A stretch of DNA of 64,000 nucleotides, taken from positions 2,971,219-3,035,218 of the forward strand of contig NZ_CP072596.1 in the NCBI RefSeq assembly GCF_017815535.1. The letters run 5' to 3'. Below, in pieces: positions 18,269 through 26,848 of the stretch. The position numbers were made by a program, and so were the translations under genes. Numbering within the stretch: position 1 is the first letter of the stretch; every line of letters begins with the position of its first letter. Origin of the DNA: Tessaracoccus sp. MC1865 (GTDB lineage: Bacteria > Actinomycetota > Actinomycetes > Propionibacteriales > Propionibacteriaceae). Below the pieces are notes generated by a model. That model was not told where the DNA came from. It made no database searches and saw nothing but the letters and a program-made list of their open reading frames with translations.

Positions 18269-19476
18269 ATAACCGAGCCGAGCGCTACCGGCCTGACTGC
18301 AGCGATCTGGCCATACTGACCGGTTACGCCGTGCTCGCCCTCTTCCTCGCGTACCTGTCTCTCGAGTCGCCGTTGAAGACGCCGCTGGCGCCGGTCCTGC
18401 TCCTCGGCGCGGGTGGCATCGCGACCGTCCTGACCCGGCGTCGCCGTCCTGCGGTCGCCTTCGCGGCGACGCTGGCCGCCCTGCCACTGACGGCGGGCTG
18501 GGGCAGTGGCGCCGAGGCCGTGCTGGTCCTGCCCGCCCTGTACGAGATCGGCGCCACGCGGACCAGTCGACGGGCGTGGGGAGCATTCGGTCTCGCGGCG
18601 ACGGCCGGCGCGCTGGGCGCGCTCATCCTGTCGTTCCGGGTGCGGTTCGGCCCCCCTCTACTGGGCCTGGCCCCACGCGTCGACCTGCAGGATTGGCCCA
18701 CGGACTGGCTCAGCGCAACTACCGTCTTCGTCGCAGCCGCCCTGATCACCGTCCTCATCGGCATCAACGTCGGCCATCGACGTCGCCACATCGCTGCCCT
18801 CGTGGAGCACGCGGAGCAGATGAGGCGGGAACGCGACCAGCAGGCCAGCATTGCGCGGGCTCAGGAGCGCGAGCGCATCGCGCGGGAGATGCACGACGTC
18901 ATCGCCCACAGTCTGTCCGTGATGATTGCGCTGGCCGACGGCGCCCACGCCGCGGCCTCGTCGCGGCCAGAGGAGTCGCTCCGCGCGATCGGGCGGGTCG
19001 CCGAGACCGGACGGCGCACCCTCGGGGAGGTCCGTCGGCTGCTGGGGGCGGTGCGTGATGGCGACGGCTCACCCCAGGCGACGCTACCGTCCTCGCTGAG
19101 CGTTGAGCACCTGCCCGCCCTGGTGGACGAGTTCAGGGCCGCCGGCCTTCCGGTCCGCCTGGACCTTCAGGGAGACCCTGACGCGGGGGCCGTCGTCGGC
19201 CTCACCGTCTACCGGGTCGCGCAGGAGTCGCTCACCAACGTGCTCCGACATGCACGCGAGGTACGCGACGTACTGGTGCGGGTGGTGCACGACGATGACG
19301 AGGTGACGGTCCTGATCGAAGACACATCGGCCCCCGTCCAGGCAGACACGGAACCGGGGCGCGGGCTGTTGGGTATTCGGGAGCGGGCCGCCTTCTACGA
19401 TGGTCGCGTGAACGCGGGTCCCCGCGCCGGTGGGGGCTGGCGGGTAGACGTTCGATTGCCGATGGAGGAACGATGA
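18265..19476 (+). CDS. Sensor histidine kinase, NarL-type (HisKA_3), cassette 1
   Basis: A 403-residue kinase. Five or so N-terminal membrane helices (about 15-170) act as sensor with almost no external loop. A linker helix follows, then the dimerisation region with the phospho-acceptor His210 in IAREMHDVIAHSLSV. The ATPase domain has the N-box in VAQESLTNVLRHA and the G-box in RGLLGIRERA. Intramembrane sensing is common for kinases encoded beside ABC exporters. It phosphorylates the regulator at 19473. Confidence 0.9.
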   Translation: MNNRAERYRPDCSDLAILTGYAVLALFLAYLSLESPLKTPLAPVLLLGAGGIATVLTRRRRPAVAFAATLAALPLTAGWGSGAEAVLVLPALYEIGATRTSRRAWGAFGLAATAGALGALILSFRVRFGPPLLGLAPRVDLQDWPTDWLSATTVFVAAALITVLIGINVGHRRRHIAALVEHAEQMRRERDQQASIARAQERERIAREMHDVIAHSLSVMIALADGAHAAASSRPEESLRAIGRVAETGRRTLGEVRRLLGAVRDGDGSPQATLPSSLSVEHLPALVDEFRAAGLPVRLDLQGDPDAGAVVGLTVYRVAQESLTNVLRHAREVRDVLVRVVHDDDEVTVLIEDTSAPVQADTEPGRGLLGIRERAAFYDGRVNAGPRAGGGWRVDVRLPMEER

Positions 19477-20162
19477 CCGAGGGCTCCGCGACAGCGGCGA
19501 CCATCCGTGTTCTGCTGGTCGACGATCAGGAACTGGTCCGGTACGGACTGAGGCTCGTGCTCGAGGCGCAACCCGACATCGAGGTCGTCGGCGAAGCCTC
19601 CGACGGCGAGGAGGCTCTGCGCACGGCCCGGCGGCTCTCCCCCGACGTGGTGCTCATGGACGTCCGCATGCCCGGCATGGGCGGCATCGAGGCCACCACG
19701 TACCTCACCGCGACACTCCCAAGCACCCGTGTGCTGGTGCTGACAACCTATGACCGCGACGACTTCGCCTTCGGCGCGCTGCAGGCCGGTGCCGCCGGGT
19801 TCCTGCTGAAAAACACCCGGCCGGCCGAACTCGTAGCGGCGGTGCGTACGGTCGTGGCCGGCGACGCGGTGGTCTCTCCGCGGATCACCGCGAAGCTGAT
19901 CGAGGTCGCGGTGCCGCACCTGTCCGGCGCTGACCGAAGCGCGGCCGAGCAGGAACTCGCTGTGCTGACCGACCGCGAGCGCGAGGTGTTCATCCTTGTG
20001 GGGCAGGGCCTCACCAACGCGGACATCGCGCACAGCCTGTATCTCAGTGAGTCCACCGTCAAGGCACACTTCGGCCGCATCCTGGCCAAGTTGGAGCTGG
20101 CCAACCGCGTCCAAGCCGTGATCCGCGCCTACGAGTTGGGCGTCGTCAACGTCGGGGGCTGA
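19473..20162 (+). CDS. Response regulator, NarL/FixJ family, cassette 1
   Basis: A 229-residue regulator. The receiver domain has the acidic pair in VLLVDDQE (17-18) and the phosphorylation site Asp63 in VVLMDVRMPG, with the conserved lysine in AGFLLKNTRP. The C-terminal LuxR-type helix-turn-helix is LTDREREVFILVGQGLTNAD followed by STVKAHFGRILAKLEL. It most likely controls the ABC genes of its own unit. Confidence 0.92.
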   Translation: MTEGSATAATIRVLLVDDQELVRYGLRLVLEAQPDIEVVGEASDGEEALRTARRLSPDVVLMDVRMPGMGGIEATTYLTATLPSTRVLVLTTYDRDDFAFGALQAGAAGFLLKNTRPAELVAAVRTVVAGDAVVSPRITAKLIEVAVPHLSGADRSAAEQELAVLTDREREVFILVGQGLTNADIAHSLYLSESTVKAHFGRILAKLELANRVQAVIRAYELGVVNVGG

Positions 20163-20250
20163 GGCCGCTGCCCGCATCGCCCGGGGGTCGTGGACGGCAC
20201 CCCGCTTCGACACGGTCATGCGGTCGCCCGGGACGCCGCGCCCGTTGGAG

Positions 20251-20272
20251 ATCACATGATCATTTCTGTGAT
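20251..20272. promoter_or_regulatory. Inverted repeat between convergent genes
   Basis: ATCACA and TGTGAT flank a 10-base spacer. It sits between the convergent response-regulator and ZIP genes, so a weak terminator or a chance palindrome is more likely than an operator. Confidence 0.2.
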
Positions 20273-20324
20273 GCCCGTGCGTCGAGATCCTGGATGAAGT
20301 GGGCCCTGCCCGGCTTTGTGAAGT

Positions 20325-21080
20325 TCAGCCGCCGAACCAACTGATGGCTGCCGCCAGCAGGAACCCGGCGGAGGTGATCAGGCCGGTCCAGGCATGGGTG
20401 ATCTCGAAGGCTTCAGGGATCATCGTGTCGGCGATCATGGTCAGGATCGCCCCGCCTGCGATGGCGGTGATCGCGGCGATGACTTGCACGGGAGCAGACC
20501 CCAGTAGGAGGTAGCCGACGGCGGCGGAGGCGGCGCTGACGATCGCGATGGCCCCCCACACACCGAAGACATACCGGGCCCCCCGGCCCGCGTTCTTCAT
20601 TCCGGCGGCGCTGGAGAGCCCTTCGGGGAGGTTGGAGATGAAGACGGCTGCCACCACAGCGGTGCTGACTCCGCCGCCCCCGAGCAGGCTGATGCCCAGC
20701 ACCAGGGATTCCGGGATCCCGTCGAGCAGTGCGCCGAGGGCGATGGCCAGTCCGCTGCCCGATTGCTGTTCCCGGGTTGGTTGTTGGTGCTGGGAGCGTT
20801 TCCGGTGACGGGCCCCGAAGCGGGCCAAGGCCAGGTTGGCGAGCATGTAGACAGCAGCCCCGACGCCGAAGCCGAACACGGCGGGACCCAGTCCGCCGGT
20901 GCGGGCAGCTTCGTCGAACAGTTCGAAGGCCACTGCGGAGATGAGCACTCCCGAGCCGAAGGCCATGACCGAGCCGACGACCTTGGGCGGCACAGGGATG
21001 AACCAGGCGACTGCGGCACCGATGACCAGGGCGGCCCCGGCGAAGAGTCCCCATCCCGCTGCGGCCAGCATCCCGGTCAC
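20325..21080 (-). CDS. ZIP-family divalent metal transporter
   Basis: A 251-residue membrane protein with eight helices. The metal-path motifs are DGIPESLVLGISLLG in helix four and SNLPEGLSSAAGM in helix five, with a charged, glutamine- and histidine-containing loop (RHRKRSQHQQPTREQQ) before helix four. The members move Zn(II), Fe(II) or other divalent ions inward. The GTG start at 21080 overlaps the stop of the 35-residue remnant gene, which in turn overlaps the GH15 gene, so all three are probably one transcript. Confidence 0.88.
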   Translation of the reverse strand: MTGMLAAAGWGLFAGAALVIGAAVAWFIPVPPKVVGSVMAFGSGVLISAVAFELFDEAARTGGLGPAVFGFGVGAAVYMLANLALARFGARHRKRSQHQQPTREQQSGSGLAIALGALLDGIPESLVLGISLLGGGGVSTAVVAAVFISNLPEGLSSAAGMKNAGRGARYVFGVWGAIAIVSAASAAVGYLLLGSAPVQVIAAITAIAGGAILTMIADTMIPEAFEITHAWTGLITSAGFLLAAAISWFGG

Positions 21081-21184
21081 GCGGGCGCCTGCAGATCGAT
21101 GACGGCCTTGATGTCGTCCTGCTGGGCCTCGAATGCTTCTGCGGCCCGGCGCAGGGCGACCCGGCGGATGGTCAGGGCAAGCAT
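21077..21184 (-). pseudogene. 35-residue open frame, likely C-terminal remnant of a zinc-type alcohol dehydrogenase
   Basis: An intact short frame with ATG at 21184, overlapping the GH15 stop, and TGA overlapping the ZIP start. The product MLALTIRRVALRRAAEAFEA continues QQDDIKAVIDLQAPA. The pattern AAEAFEAQ...IKAVIDL resembles the last helix and strand of medium-chain alcohol dehydrogenases. My reading is that an internal deletion fused the first bases of such a gene to its end. It still couples translation of its neighbours. It could also be a random small frame. Confidence 0.5.
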
Positions 21185-22992
21185 CACGGGTCCTGTCGTG
21201 AACTGGGGGTGTCGGTGGCCGGATGGCTATTGGACAGGTGCCTGGCGGTGTTCACCAGACCCACATGGCTGAAGGCCTGTGGGGTGTTGCCGAGGTGGCG
21301 TCCGGTGGCAGGGTCGTATTCCTCGGCGAGGATTCCCAGGTCGTTGCGTAGGCCCAGCAGACGCTCGAACAGGGTACGGGCCTGGTCGATGCGGCCGATC
21401 CCGTGCAGAGCATCGGCCAGCCAGAAGCTGCAGGCCAGGAACACTCCTTCGCGCCCTGCCAGTCCGTCCACCCCACCGTCGGGCTCGGGTCGGTAGCGCA
21501 GCAGGAACCCGCCCTCGTCCAACTCACGCTGGACCGCCTCGACGGTGCCGACAATCCGGGGGTCGTCCCAGGGCAGGAACCCGACCTGCGGGATGAGCAG
21601 CAGGGCTGCATCCAATCCGGCCGAGCCGTAGAACTGGGTGAAGGTTCCTCGCCGGCCGTCGAATCCCTTGGCGCAGACCTCCGAGTGGATCTGCTGACGC
21701 ACCACCCGCCACCGGTCCACTGGACCCTCCATTCCGAAGCGTTCCACCGCCTGGACAGCCCGGTCCAGGCCTGCCCAGGCCATGACCTTGGAGTGGACGA
21801 AGTGCCGACGTCCGCCGCGCATCTCCCACAGGGAGTCGTCCGGCTTCTGCCAGTGGCCCTCGAGATAGTCCAGCAACGCCCGCTGCAGCTCCCACGCTTG
21901 CTCGACACCCGTCAGTCCGGCCATTCGGGCCACGTGCAACCCGTCGAGAACCTCCCCCCACACGTCGAGCTGGAACTGCTTCACAGCGGCATTGCCGATC
22001 CTCACCGGCGCCGACCCCTCGTAGCCGGCCAGCCAGTCCAACCGGAACTCAGTCAACCGACGGGTGCCATCGATTCCATACATGATCTGCAGATCCGCGG
22101 GGTCCCCGGCGACCGCCCGTAGCAGCCAGTCACGCCAGGCCCCGGCCTCCTTGACATATCCAGTGCCCAACAGGGCCTGGAGGGTGAAGGTCGCGTCCCG
22201 CAACCAGCAGTATCGGTAGTCCCAATTCCGCACCCCACCGATCTGCTCGGGCAACGACGTCGTCGCCGCCGCCACGATCCCACCGGTCGGGGCGTAGGTC
22301 AGGGCCTTGAGCAGCACCAGGGACCGGGTGACCGCCTCCGACCACCGCCCCTCGTAGTTGCTCTGGGCCGCCCAGTCCGTCCAGAACCGCTCGGTGTCCT
22401 GGATCCCGCGCAGAGCGTCGAGGCGGGCGGGGCGATTCTGGTGGGACGGATGGTAGGTCAGCACGAAGGGCACTCGGTCGCCGGCGGCTACCTCGAACTC
22501 GGCGACCGTGGACAGGTGCTCCCCATGCACTGGAACGGGGGTGTCCAGCCACACCGCGTCCGGGCCGGCGATGGCCGAGAGCAGGTGACCGTGGCGGCTC
22601 ACCCACGGGACGATATGGCCATAGTCGAACCGCAGCCGGAGGTCCATGCGCATCGACACCCTTCCCCGGACTCCCTCCACCACGCGGACCACGTCCGTGA
22701 CCCGGTCACGCAAAGGCATCGCGTCCACCACCCGGACCGTCCCCTCGGGGGTGTCCCACTCCGTCTCCAACACCAGGGTGTCACCCCGGTAACGCCGCCG
22801 GAGGCACGACCCGCCACCCGCAGGCGCGATCTGCCAGAAGCCGGCCTCCTCGTCTCCCAGCAACCGAGCGAAGCACGCCGGCGAATCGAACCGCGGCATG
22901 CAGAGCCAGTCGATCGACCCGTTACGGCCCACTAGCGCCATGGTATGGAGGTCGCCGATGACCCCGTAATCTTCAATGCGCTGGGCCGTCAT
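21184..22992 (-). CDS. Glycoside hydrolase family 15 (glucoamylase / trehalase type)
   Basis: A 602-residue cytoplasmic enzyme. IEDYGVIGDLHTMALVGRNG with IDWLCMPRFDSPACFARLLG forms the N-terminal beta-sandwich. The (alpha/alpha)6 barrel follows, with NWDYRYCWLRDATFTLQALL as the signature containing the catalytic-region acids, and EEYDPATGRHLGNTPQAFSH near the end. Actinobacterial proteins of this length and type include the trehalase of mycobacteria and several glucoamylases; the sequence alone does not separate the two. Full length for the family. Confidence 0.9.
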   Translation of the reverse strand: MTAQRIEDYGVIGDLHTMALVGRNGSIDWLCMPRFDSPACFARLLGDEEAGFWQIAPAGGGSCLRRRYRGDTLVLETEWDTPEGTVRVVDAMPLRDRVTDVVRVVEGVRGRVSMRMDLRLRFDYGHIVPWVSRHGHLLSAIAGPDAVWLDTPVPVHGEHLSTVAEFEVAAGDRVPFVLTYHPSHQNRPARLDALRGIQDTERFWTDWAAQSNYEGRWSEAVTRSLVLLKALTYAPTGGIVAAATTSLPEQIGGVRNWDYRYCWLRDATFTLQALLGTGYVKEAGAWRDWLLRAVAGDPADLQIMYGIDGTRRLTEFRLDWLAGYEGSAPVRIGNAAVKQFQLDVWGEVLDGLHVARMAGLTGVEQAWELQRALLDYLEGHWQKPDDSLWEMRGGRRHFVHSKVMAWAGLDRAVQAVERFGMEGPVDRWRVVRQQIHSEVCAKGFDGRRGTFTQFYGSAGLDAALLLIPQVGFLPWDDPRIVGTVEAVQRELDEGGFLLRYRPEPDGGVDGLAGREGVFLACSFWLADALHGIGRIDQARTLFERLLGLRNDLGILAEEYDPATGRHLGNTPQAFSHVGLVNTARHLSNSHPATDTPSSRQDP

Positions 22993-23475
22993 CGTCTAGC
23001 CCCATGGACGCGCCCGGCATCCGACAGGATCCGCGGTGCGGGCGATGGGCACGCCGGTGAGCACTCGATGCAGGTAAGGACCAGCATGACGGAAGTACGG
23101 TCTGCACGGCGCGAGGACTCCCGGTCTGTCCCACCGCAGAGGCCAACGGGCAGCCCGAGGCTGGATGCGGCCTTCACCGCTGCGCCCGCCCAACCAGATC
23201 GTCCTTCACCGTCACGATGACTTCCCCGCCCGCCGTACCGAGGCCCCGGCCGCTCACGCTGGTCAGTGTCAGCGCCGCACAACCCACGGTCGCTTGGGCT
23301 CAGTGTCCCAGCCCCAACCGAGCGCCACAAGGGCTTGCCTCCCCAGGGATGCCGGTGTCATCCTCGCGCTGGAGCGCCTGATCCAGCCTTGACCTGGGGG
23401 TCGCCGTCGGGCGGCTCACGGTCGAGGGCTGGCCAGTGACGAGCCACTAGGTTTGGCAGCGAGGAGGCGGACGCT
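22993..23475. other. Intergenic stretch, promoter region of divergent genes
   Basis: These 483 bases separate the divergent GH15 and aldo/keto reductase genes. Short open frames exist on both strands but have no ribosome site and no protein-like composition. CTTGACC near 23388 could be a -35 element for the reductase, and GAGGAGG at 23461-23467 is its ribosome site. Nothing else is supported. Confidence 0.5.
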
Positions 23476-24444
23476 ATGGACTACACGCGTTTGGGTCGCA
23501 CCGGGTTGCCGGTGAGCAGGGTAGGGCTCGGCTGCATGAGCTACGGCCAAGCCGGGGCAGGGATGCATCAGTGGACGCTGGATGAGGACGCCGCTGCGCC
23601 GTTCTTCAGGCAGGCGGTCGAGCTCGGGGTCACGTTCTGGGACACGGCCAACGTCTACCAAGGGGGCACCTCCGAGCAGTTCGTCGGCCGAGCCATCAAG
23701 AGATACTCCCGACGCGAGGACATCGTGCTGGCCACCAAGGTGTGGGGCAAGATGCACGACGGACCCGGCGGCAGCGGCCTGTCCCGCGCAGCAATCCTCG
23801 AACAGGTCGACGCCTCCCTGCGCAGGCTCGACACCGACTACATCGACGTCTACTACATCCACCGGTTCGACGACGAGGTGCCCGTCGACGAGACGATGGA
23901 AGCACTGCACGACGTCGTGAGAGCGGGCAAGGTCCGCTACCTCGGCGCCTCCTCGATGTGGGCCTGGCAGTTCGCCAAACTCCAGGAGGCAGCCCGCCGC
24001 CATGGCGGGACCGCGTTCGCCGCGATGGAGGACCAGTACAACCTCCTCAAGCGCGAAGAAGAACGGGACATGATCCCCATGTGCCTCGACCAAGGGGTGG
24101 GACTCACCCCCTACTCGCCGCTGGCAAAGGGACGCGCCGCACGTCCCTGGGGGGAACAGACCGCCCGGTCAGCCTCCGACACTGTCGCTTCCGCATTCGA
24201 CCGGGACACGGACGTGGCCGTGGTGGACGCCATCGAGAGCGTCGCGCGCGGCCGTGGCGTGCCCATGGCCCAGGTCGCGCTGGCCTGGGTGCTGTCCAAG
24301 CCTGTGGTTGCCTGCCCCATCGTCGGGGCCACCAAACCGCACCACCTGACAGACGCAGTCGCTGCCCTCGACGTGAACCTCACCACGGACGAGGTCAACG
24401 CCCTCGAAGACCCATACCGCCCCCAGGACAACTACTGGTGGTGA
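23476..24444 (+). CDS. Aldo/keto reductase (AKR, YajO/PhdA-like)
   Basis: A 322-residue NADPH-dependent reductase with the full catalytic tetrad: Asp56 and Tyr61 in FWDTANVYQGG, Lys88 in VLATKVW, His129 in VYYIHRFD. The cofactor end is CPIVGATKPHHLTDAV. Full length, with a GAGGAGG site shortly before the ATG. The last bases run close to the methyltransferase gene. Its substrate (an aldehyde or quinone-like compound) is not visible. Confidence 0.92.
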   Translation: MDYTRLGRTGLPVSRVGLGCMSYGQAGAGMHQWTLDEDAAAPFFRQAVELGVTFWDTANVYQGGTSEQFVGRAIKRYSRREDIVLATKVWGKMHDGPGGSGLSRAAILEQVDASLRRLDTDYIDVYYIHRFDDEVPVDETMEALHDVVRAGKVRYLGASSMWAWQFAKLQEAARRHGGTAFAAMEDQYNLLKREEERDMIPMCLDQGVGLTPYSPLAKGRAARPWGEQTARSASDTVASAFDRDTDVAVVDAIESVARGRGVPMAQVALAWVLSKPVVACPIVGATKPHHLTDAVAALDVNLTTDEVNALEDPYRPQDNYWW

Positions 24445-24509
24445 GCACGCCCAGACCATCTCAGCACCTAAGTCCACCCGCGCTGTGCGGAAGAAATAGG
24501 ATCGCGAAA

Positions 24510-25340
24510 GTGGCGTCAGAGAAATCAATCGATACGACAGTGGCGGAAGCCTACGAGCAGCACATGGTGCCGGGCATGTTTCGGCACTGGACGGAGCTCC
24601 AGGTGGGGCTCGCTGCACCGAAGGCCGGCGAGCATGTGCTGGATGTCGCATGCGGCACTGGCATCGGCGCAAGGCTCGCGGCGGCACACATCGGGCCGAC
24701 GGGCAGGGCCGTTGGCGTTGACATCGATCCCGGCGTGATCGAGCTCGCGCGGCAGCTTTCACGCGGCGGTGAGACGCCGATGGAGTGGCATTGTGCGAGC
24801 GCGCTGGAGATGCCGCTTGAAAGCGACGTGTTCGATCTCGCGCTGTGTCTGCAGGGGCTGCAGTTCTTTCCGGACCGGCTGAAAGGTTTTGCGGAGATAC
24901 GCCGCGTGCTGAAGCCTTCGGGAAGGCTCGTTGCGAGCTTCTGGGGACCACTGGAATCTAACAAGGGACATCACGTGGTCGTGCAGGGGCTCGAACGGCT
25001 CGGGGTCGATGCGGCACCGGCAAAGCGCGCCTGCTCGTTCTCGAATACGGAAGAGATTCGCGCGACGGCCGCGCAGGCTGGCTTCGCAGGCATCGAGCTC
25101 AGAACCGAGGAGGGCGTCTCGCAGTTCGGTTCCCTACAATCGTTTCTGGAAGGCATGACGCGTGGCTCGCCGTCCACGCGGCTTGCGGTAGCGAAGCTGT
25201 CGGCAGACGCGCGGGAGCGCTTCGTGCGGGACGTGCGCGAGGCGTTGCAGCCTTACGTGATCGACGGTGTGCTGGCGTACCCGATGCGCACCCACGTGCT
25301 TGTCGCTCGCGCCCAGGCATCGGATGGAGGCACTGCATGA
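24510..25340 (+). CDS. Class I SAM-dependent methyltransferase (UbiE-like)
   Basis: A 276-residue methyltransferase. Motif I is VLDVACGTGIGARLAA, then the acidic residue in VGVDIDPG, motif II in FDLALCLQGLQFFPD and motif III in VLKPSGRLVASFWG. The GTG at 24510 is taken as start, since the frame upstream overlaps the reductase and is not protein-like. Codon use differs from the neighbours: many third positions are A or T (GAA, GAT, GCA, TCA), which points to acquisition from a less GC-biased donor, perhaps proteobacterial. It overlaps a 17-codon truncated frame at its end. Confidence 0.88.
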   Translation: MASEKSIDTTVAEAYEQHMVPGMFRHWTELQVGLAAPKAGEHVLDVACGTGIGARLAAAHIGPTGRAVGVDIDPGVIELARQLSRGGETPMEWHCASALEMPLESDVFDLALCLQGLQFFPDRLKGFAEIRRVLKPSGRLVASFWGPLESNKGHHVVVQGLERLGVDAAPAKRACSFSNTEEIRATAAQAGFAGIELRTEEGVSQFGSLQSFLEGMTRGSPSTRLAVAKLSADARERFVRDVREALQPYVIDGVLAYPMRTHVLVARAQASDGGTA

Positions 25341-25390
25341 AAACCGGATTCACAACGACGATCCACCACCCCGCCGCGAACATCGTCTAG
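25337..25390 (+). pseudogene. 17-codon truncated frame coupled to the methyltransferase
   Basis: ATG at 25337 overlaps the methyltransferase stop as ATGA, a real coupling arrangement, but the frame MKTGFTTTIHHPAANIV ends at TAG 25388-25390. This looks like the first residues of a second gene carried with the methyltransferase and cut off shortly afterwards. It is too short for a family call. Confidence 0.4.
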
Positions 25391-25648
25391 TCCCTCTCCC
25401 AGTTGTCTCGCACTCCTCCGCGAGCGCATGAACACCACCGCAGGTCCGCACTCGATGACGCGAGGGCGCCCCCTTCAGCGCCCTGGCGCGCCGCATCCGG
25501 CGCTGACGGGATGACCGTCGACTGCCGCAGCAGTAGCTGATCGACATCGGCTCCGGCCCTGTACTGCGTTGCGACCTCTCGGCCACCAGCGCCACCGATC
25601 TCTCGCTTTGCCCGTAGGGGAAGGCGCCGGCCCAGACGAAGTACCCTC
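25391..25648. other. Intergenic stretch with a possible gene scrap
   Basis: No intact gene. On the minus strand a frame reading DVDQLLLRQSTVIPS vaguely recalls the end of a LacI-type regulator, but the match is short and unproven. The rest looks non-coding. Confidence 0.3.
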
Positions 25649-26731
25649 GTGTGCGTGACAGAGCTCTCCGATCCCCTCGTCTTTCCACACGGGCCCGCTT
25701 GGCGCAACCGGCTCGCGCTGGCCCCCTTGACGAACAAGCAGTCCCATCCCGACGGCACCCTCTCGGACGACGAGATCCGGTGGCTGCTCGCGCGCGGGAG
25801 ACACGGCTTCGGCATGACGATGACCGCCGCGGCCTACGTCGCGCTCGCCGGGAAGGCGTGGCAGGGGCAGTTGGGGATCAGCGACGACGCGCACCTCCCC
25901 GGCCTCACCCGGCTGGCTGATGGCCTCCGCGATGCGGGGACCGCCGCGATTGTCCAGCTCCATCACGGCGGTACACAGGCCAACCCGTCCGTCTCAGGCG
26001 AGGAGCGCGTCGGACCCTACGCAGACGCCGACCACGGCGCGCGTGCACTGACCACCGACGAGGTGCGACGAGCCGTCGACGACTTCGCCGCCGCCGCCGT
26101 CCGCGCCGAACGCGCCGGCTTCCACGGGGTGCAGCTCCACGGCGCCCATGGGTACCTGCTCTGCGAGTTCCTGAGTTCACGCAACGTCCGCGACGACGGT
26201 TATGGCGGTGACCTGGAGGGAAAGGCGCGCATCATCCGCGAGGCCATCGCCGCGATCCGGGCGGCCACGTCGTCAGACTTCCACTTAGGGCTGCGGATCT
26301 CCACCGAACGACTAGGTCTCGACACCGACGAGATGGCGGAGCTCAGCGCCCAACTCATGTCCGAGGGCAACCTGGACCACCTGGAACTGTCCCTGTGGGA
26401 CGTCACGAAGCTCCCCGAGGACGCCGAGCCGGGGGCCGCACCCTTGCTCAGCCACTTCATCGATCTCCCCCGCGGCTCCACCCGCTTGGGGGTCGCCGGC
26501 AAAGTGGGCAGCGGACCGGCCGCCGTGGCGGCGCTGGCCACGGGCGCCGATTTCGTCACCATCGGCCGGGCGGCTGTCGCCGACCAGCGGATCGCGGAGC
26601 GGATCCTGGCGGACCCCAACTACCCTGGGCCCGCCTTCCCGGTGACGAAGGACGTCCTCCGCGACAACTGCGTGGGCGAGGCGTTCGTCGACTACTTCTC
26701 GAGCGGGTGGCCGCACCTGGTGGCGGGTTGA
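25649..26731 (+). CDS. Old Yellow Enzyme family NADH:flavin oxidoreductase
   Basis: A 360-residue FMN-dependent ene-reductase of the TIM-barrel type. RNRLALAPLTNKQSHPDGTL is the first strand and loop, AIVQLHHGG and GVQLHGAHGYLLCEFLS are the FMN and substrate region, and YGGDLEGKARIIREAIAAIR is the conserved helix. VGSGPAAVAALATGADFVTI binds the FMN phosphate. Start is GTG at 25649, with a second GTG at 25655 equally possible. It lacks the C-terminal NAD domain of the larger dienoyl-CoA reductases. Confidence 0.9.
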   Translation: MCVTELSDPLVFPHGPAWRNRLALAPLTNKQSHPDGTLSDDEIRWLLARGRHGFGMTMTAAAYVALAGKAWQGQLGISDDAHLPGLTRLADGLRDAGTAAIVQLHHGGTQANPSVSGEERVGPYADADHGARALTTDEVRRAVDDFAAAAVRAERAGFHGVQLHGAHGYLLCEFLSSRNVRDDGYGGDLEGKARIIREAIAAIRAATSSDFHLGLRISTERLGLDTDEMAELSAQLMSEGNLDHLELSLWDVTKLPEDAEPGAAPLLSHFIDLPRGSTRLGVAGKVGSGPAAVAALATGADFVTIGRAAVADQRIAERILADPNYPGPAFPVTKDVLRDNCVGEAFVDYFSSGWPHLVAG

Positions 26732-26848
26732 ATCAGGGCATGGCGGAGGCCACCCCGGCCGAGCTGAGGCGTTGAACCTCACCCCGTCAACCCGGCCGTC
26801 ACGCCGCACGGGTTACCATCGAAGGTGAGGCCTCCGAAGGGGGACGCT

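Noticed and set aside
20251..20272. CRP-type operator
   Set aside because: It lies between two convergent gene ends, where an activator site is not expected, and the centre does not match a CRP site.
22945..23220. A 91-codon frame between GH15 and the aldo/keto reductase
   Set aside because: No ribosome site, no family, composition rich in Arg, Pro and Ser as expected of non-coding high-GC DNA.
25500..25550. Possible end of a LacI-type regulator on the minus strand
   Set aside because: Only about ten residues resemble such a C-terminus, too few to call.
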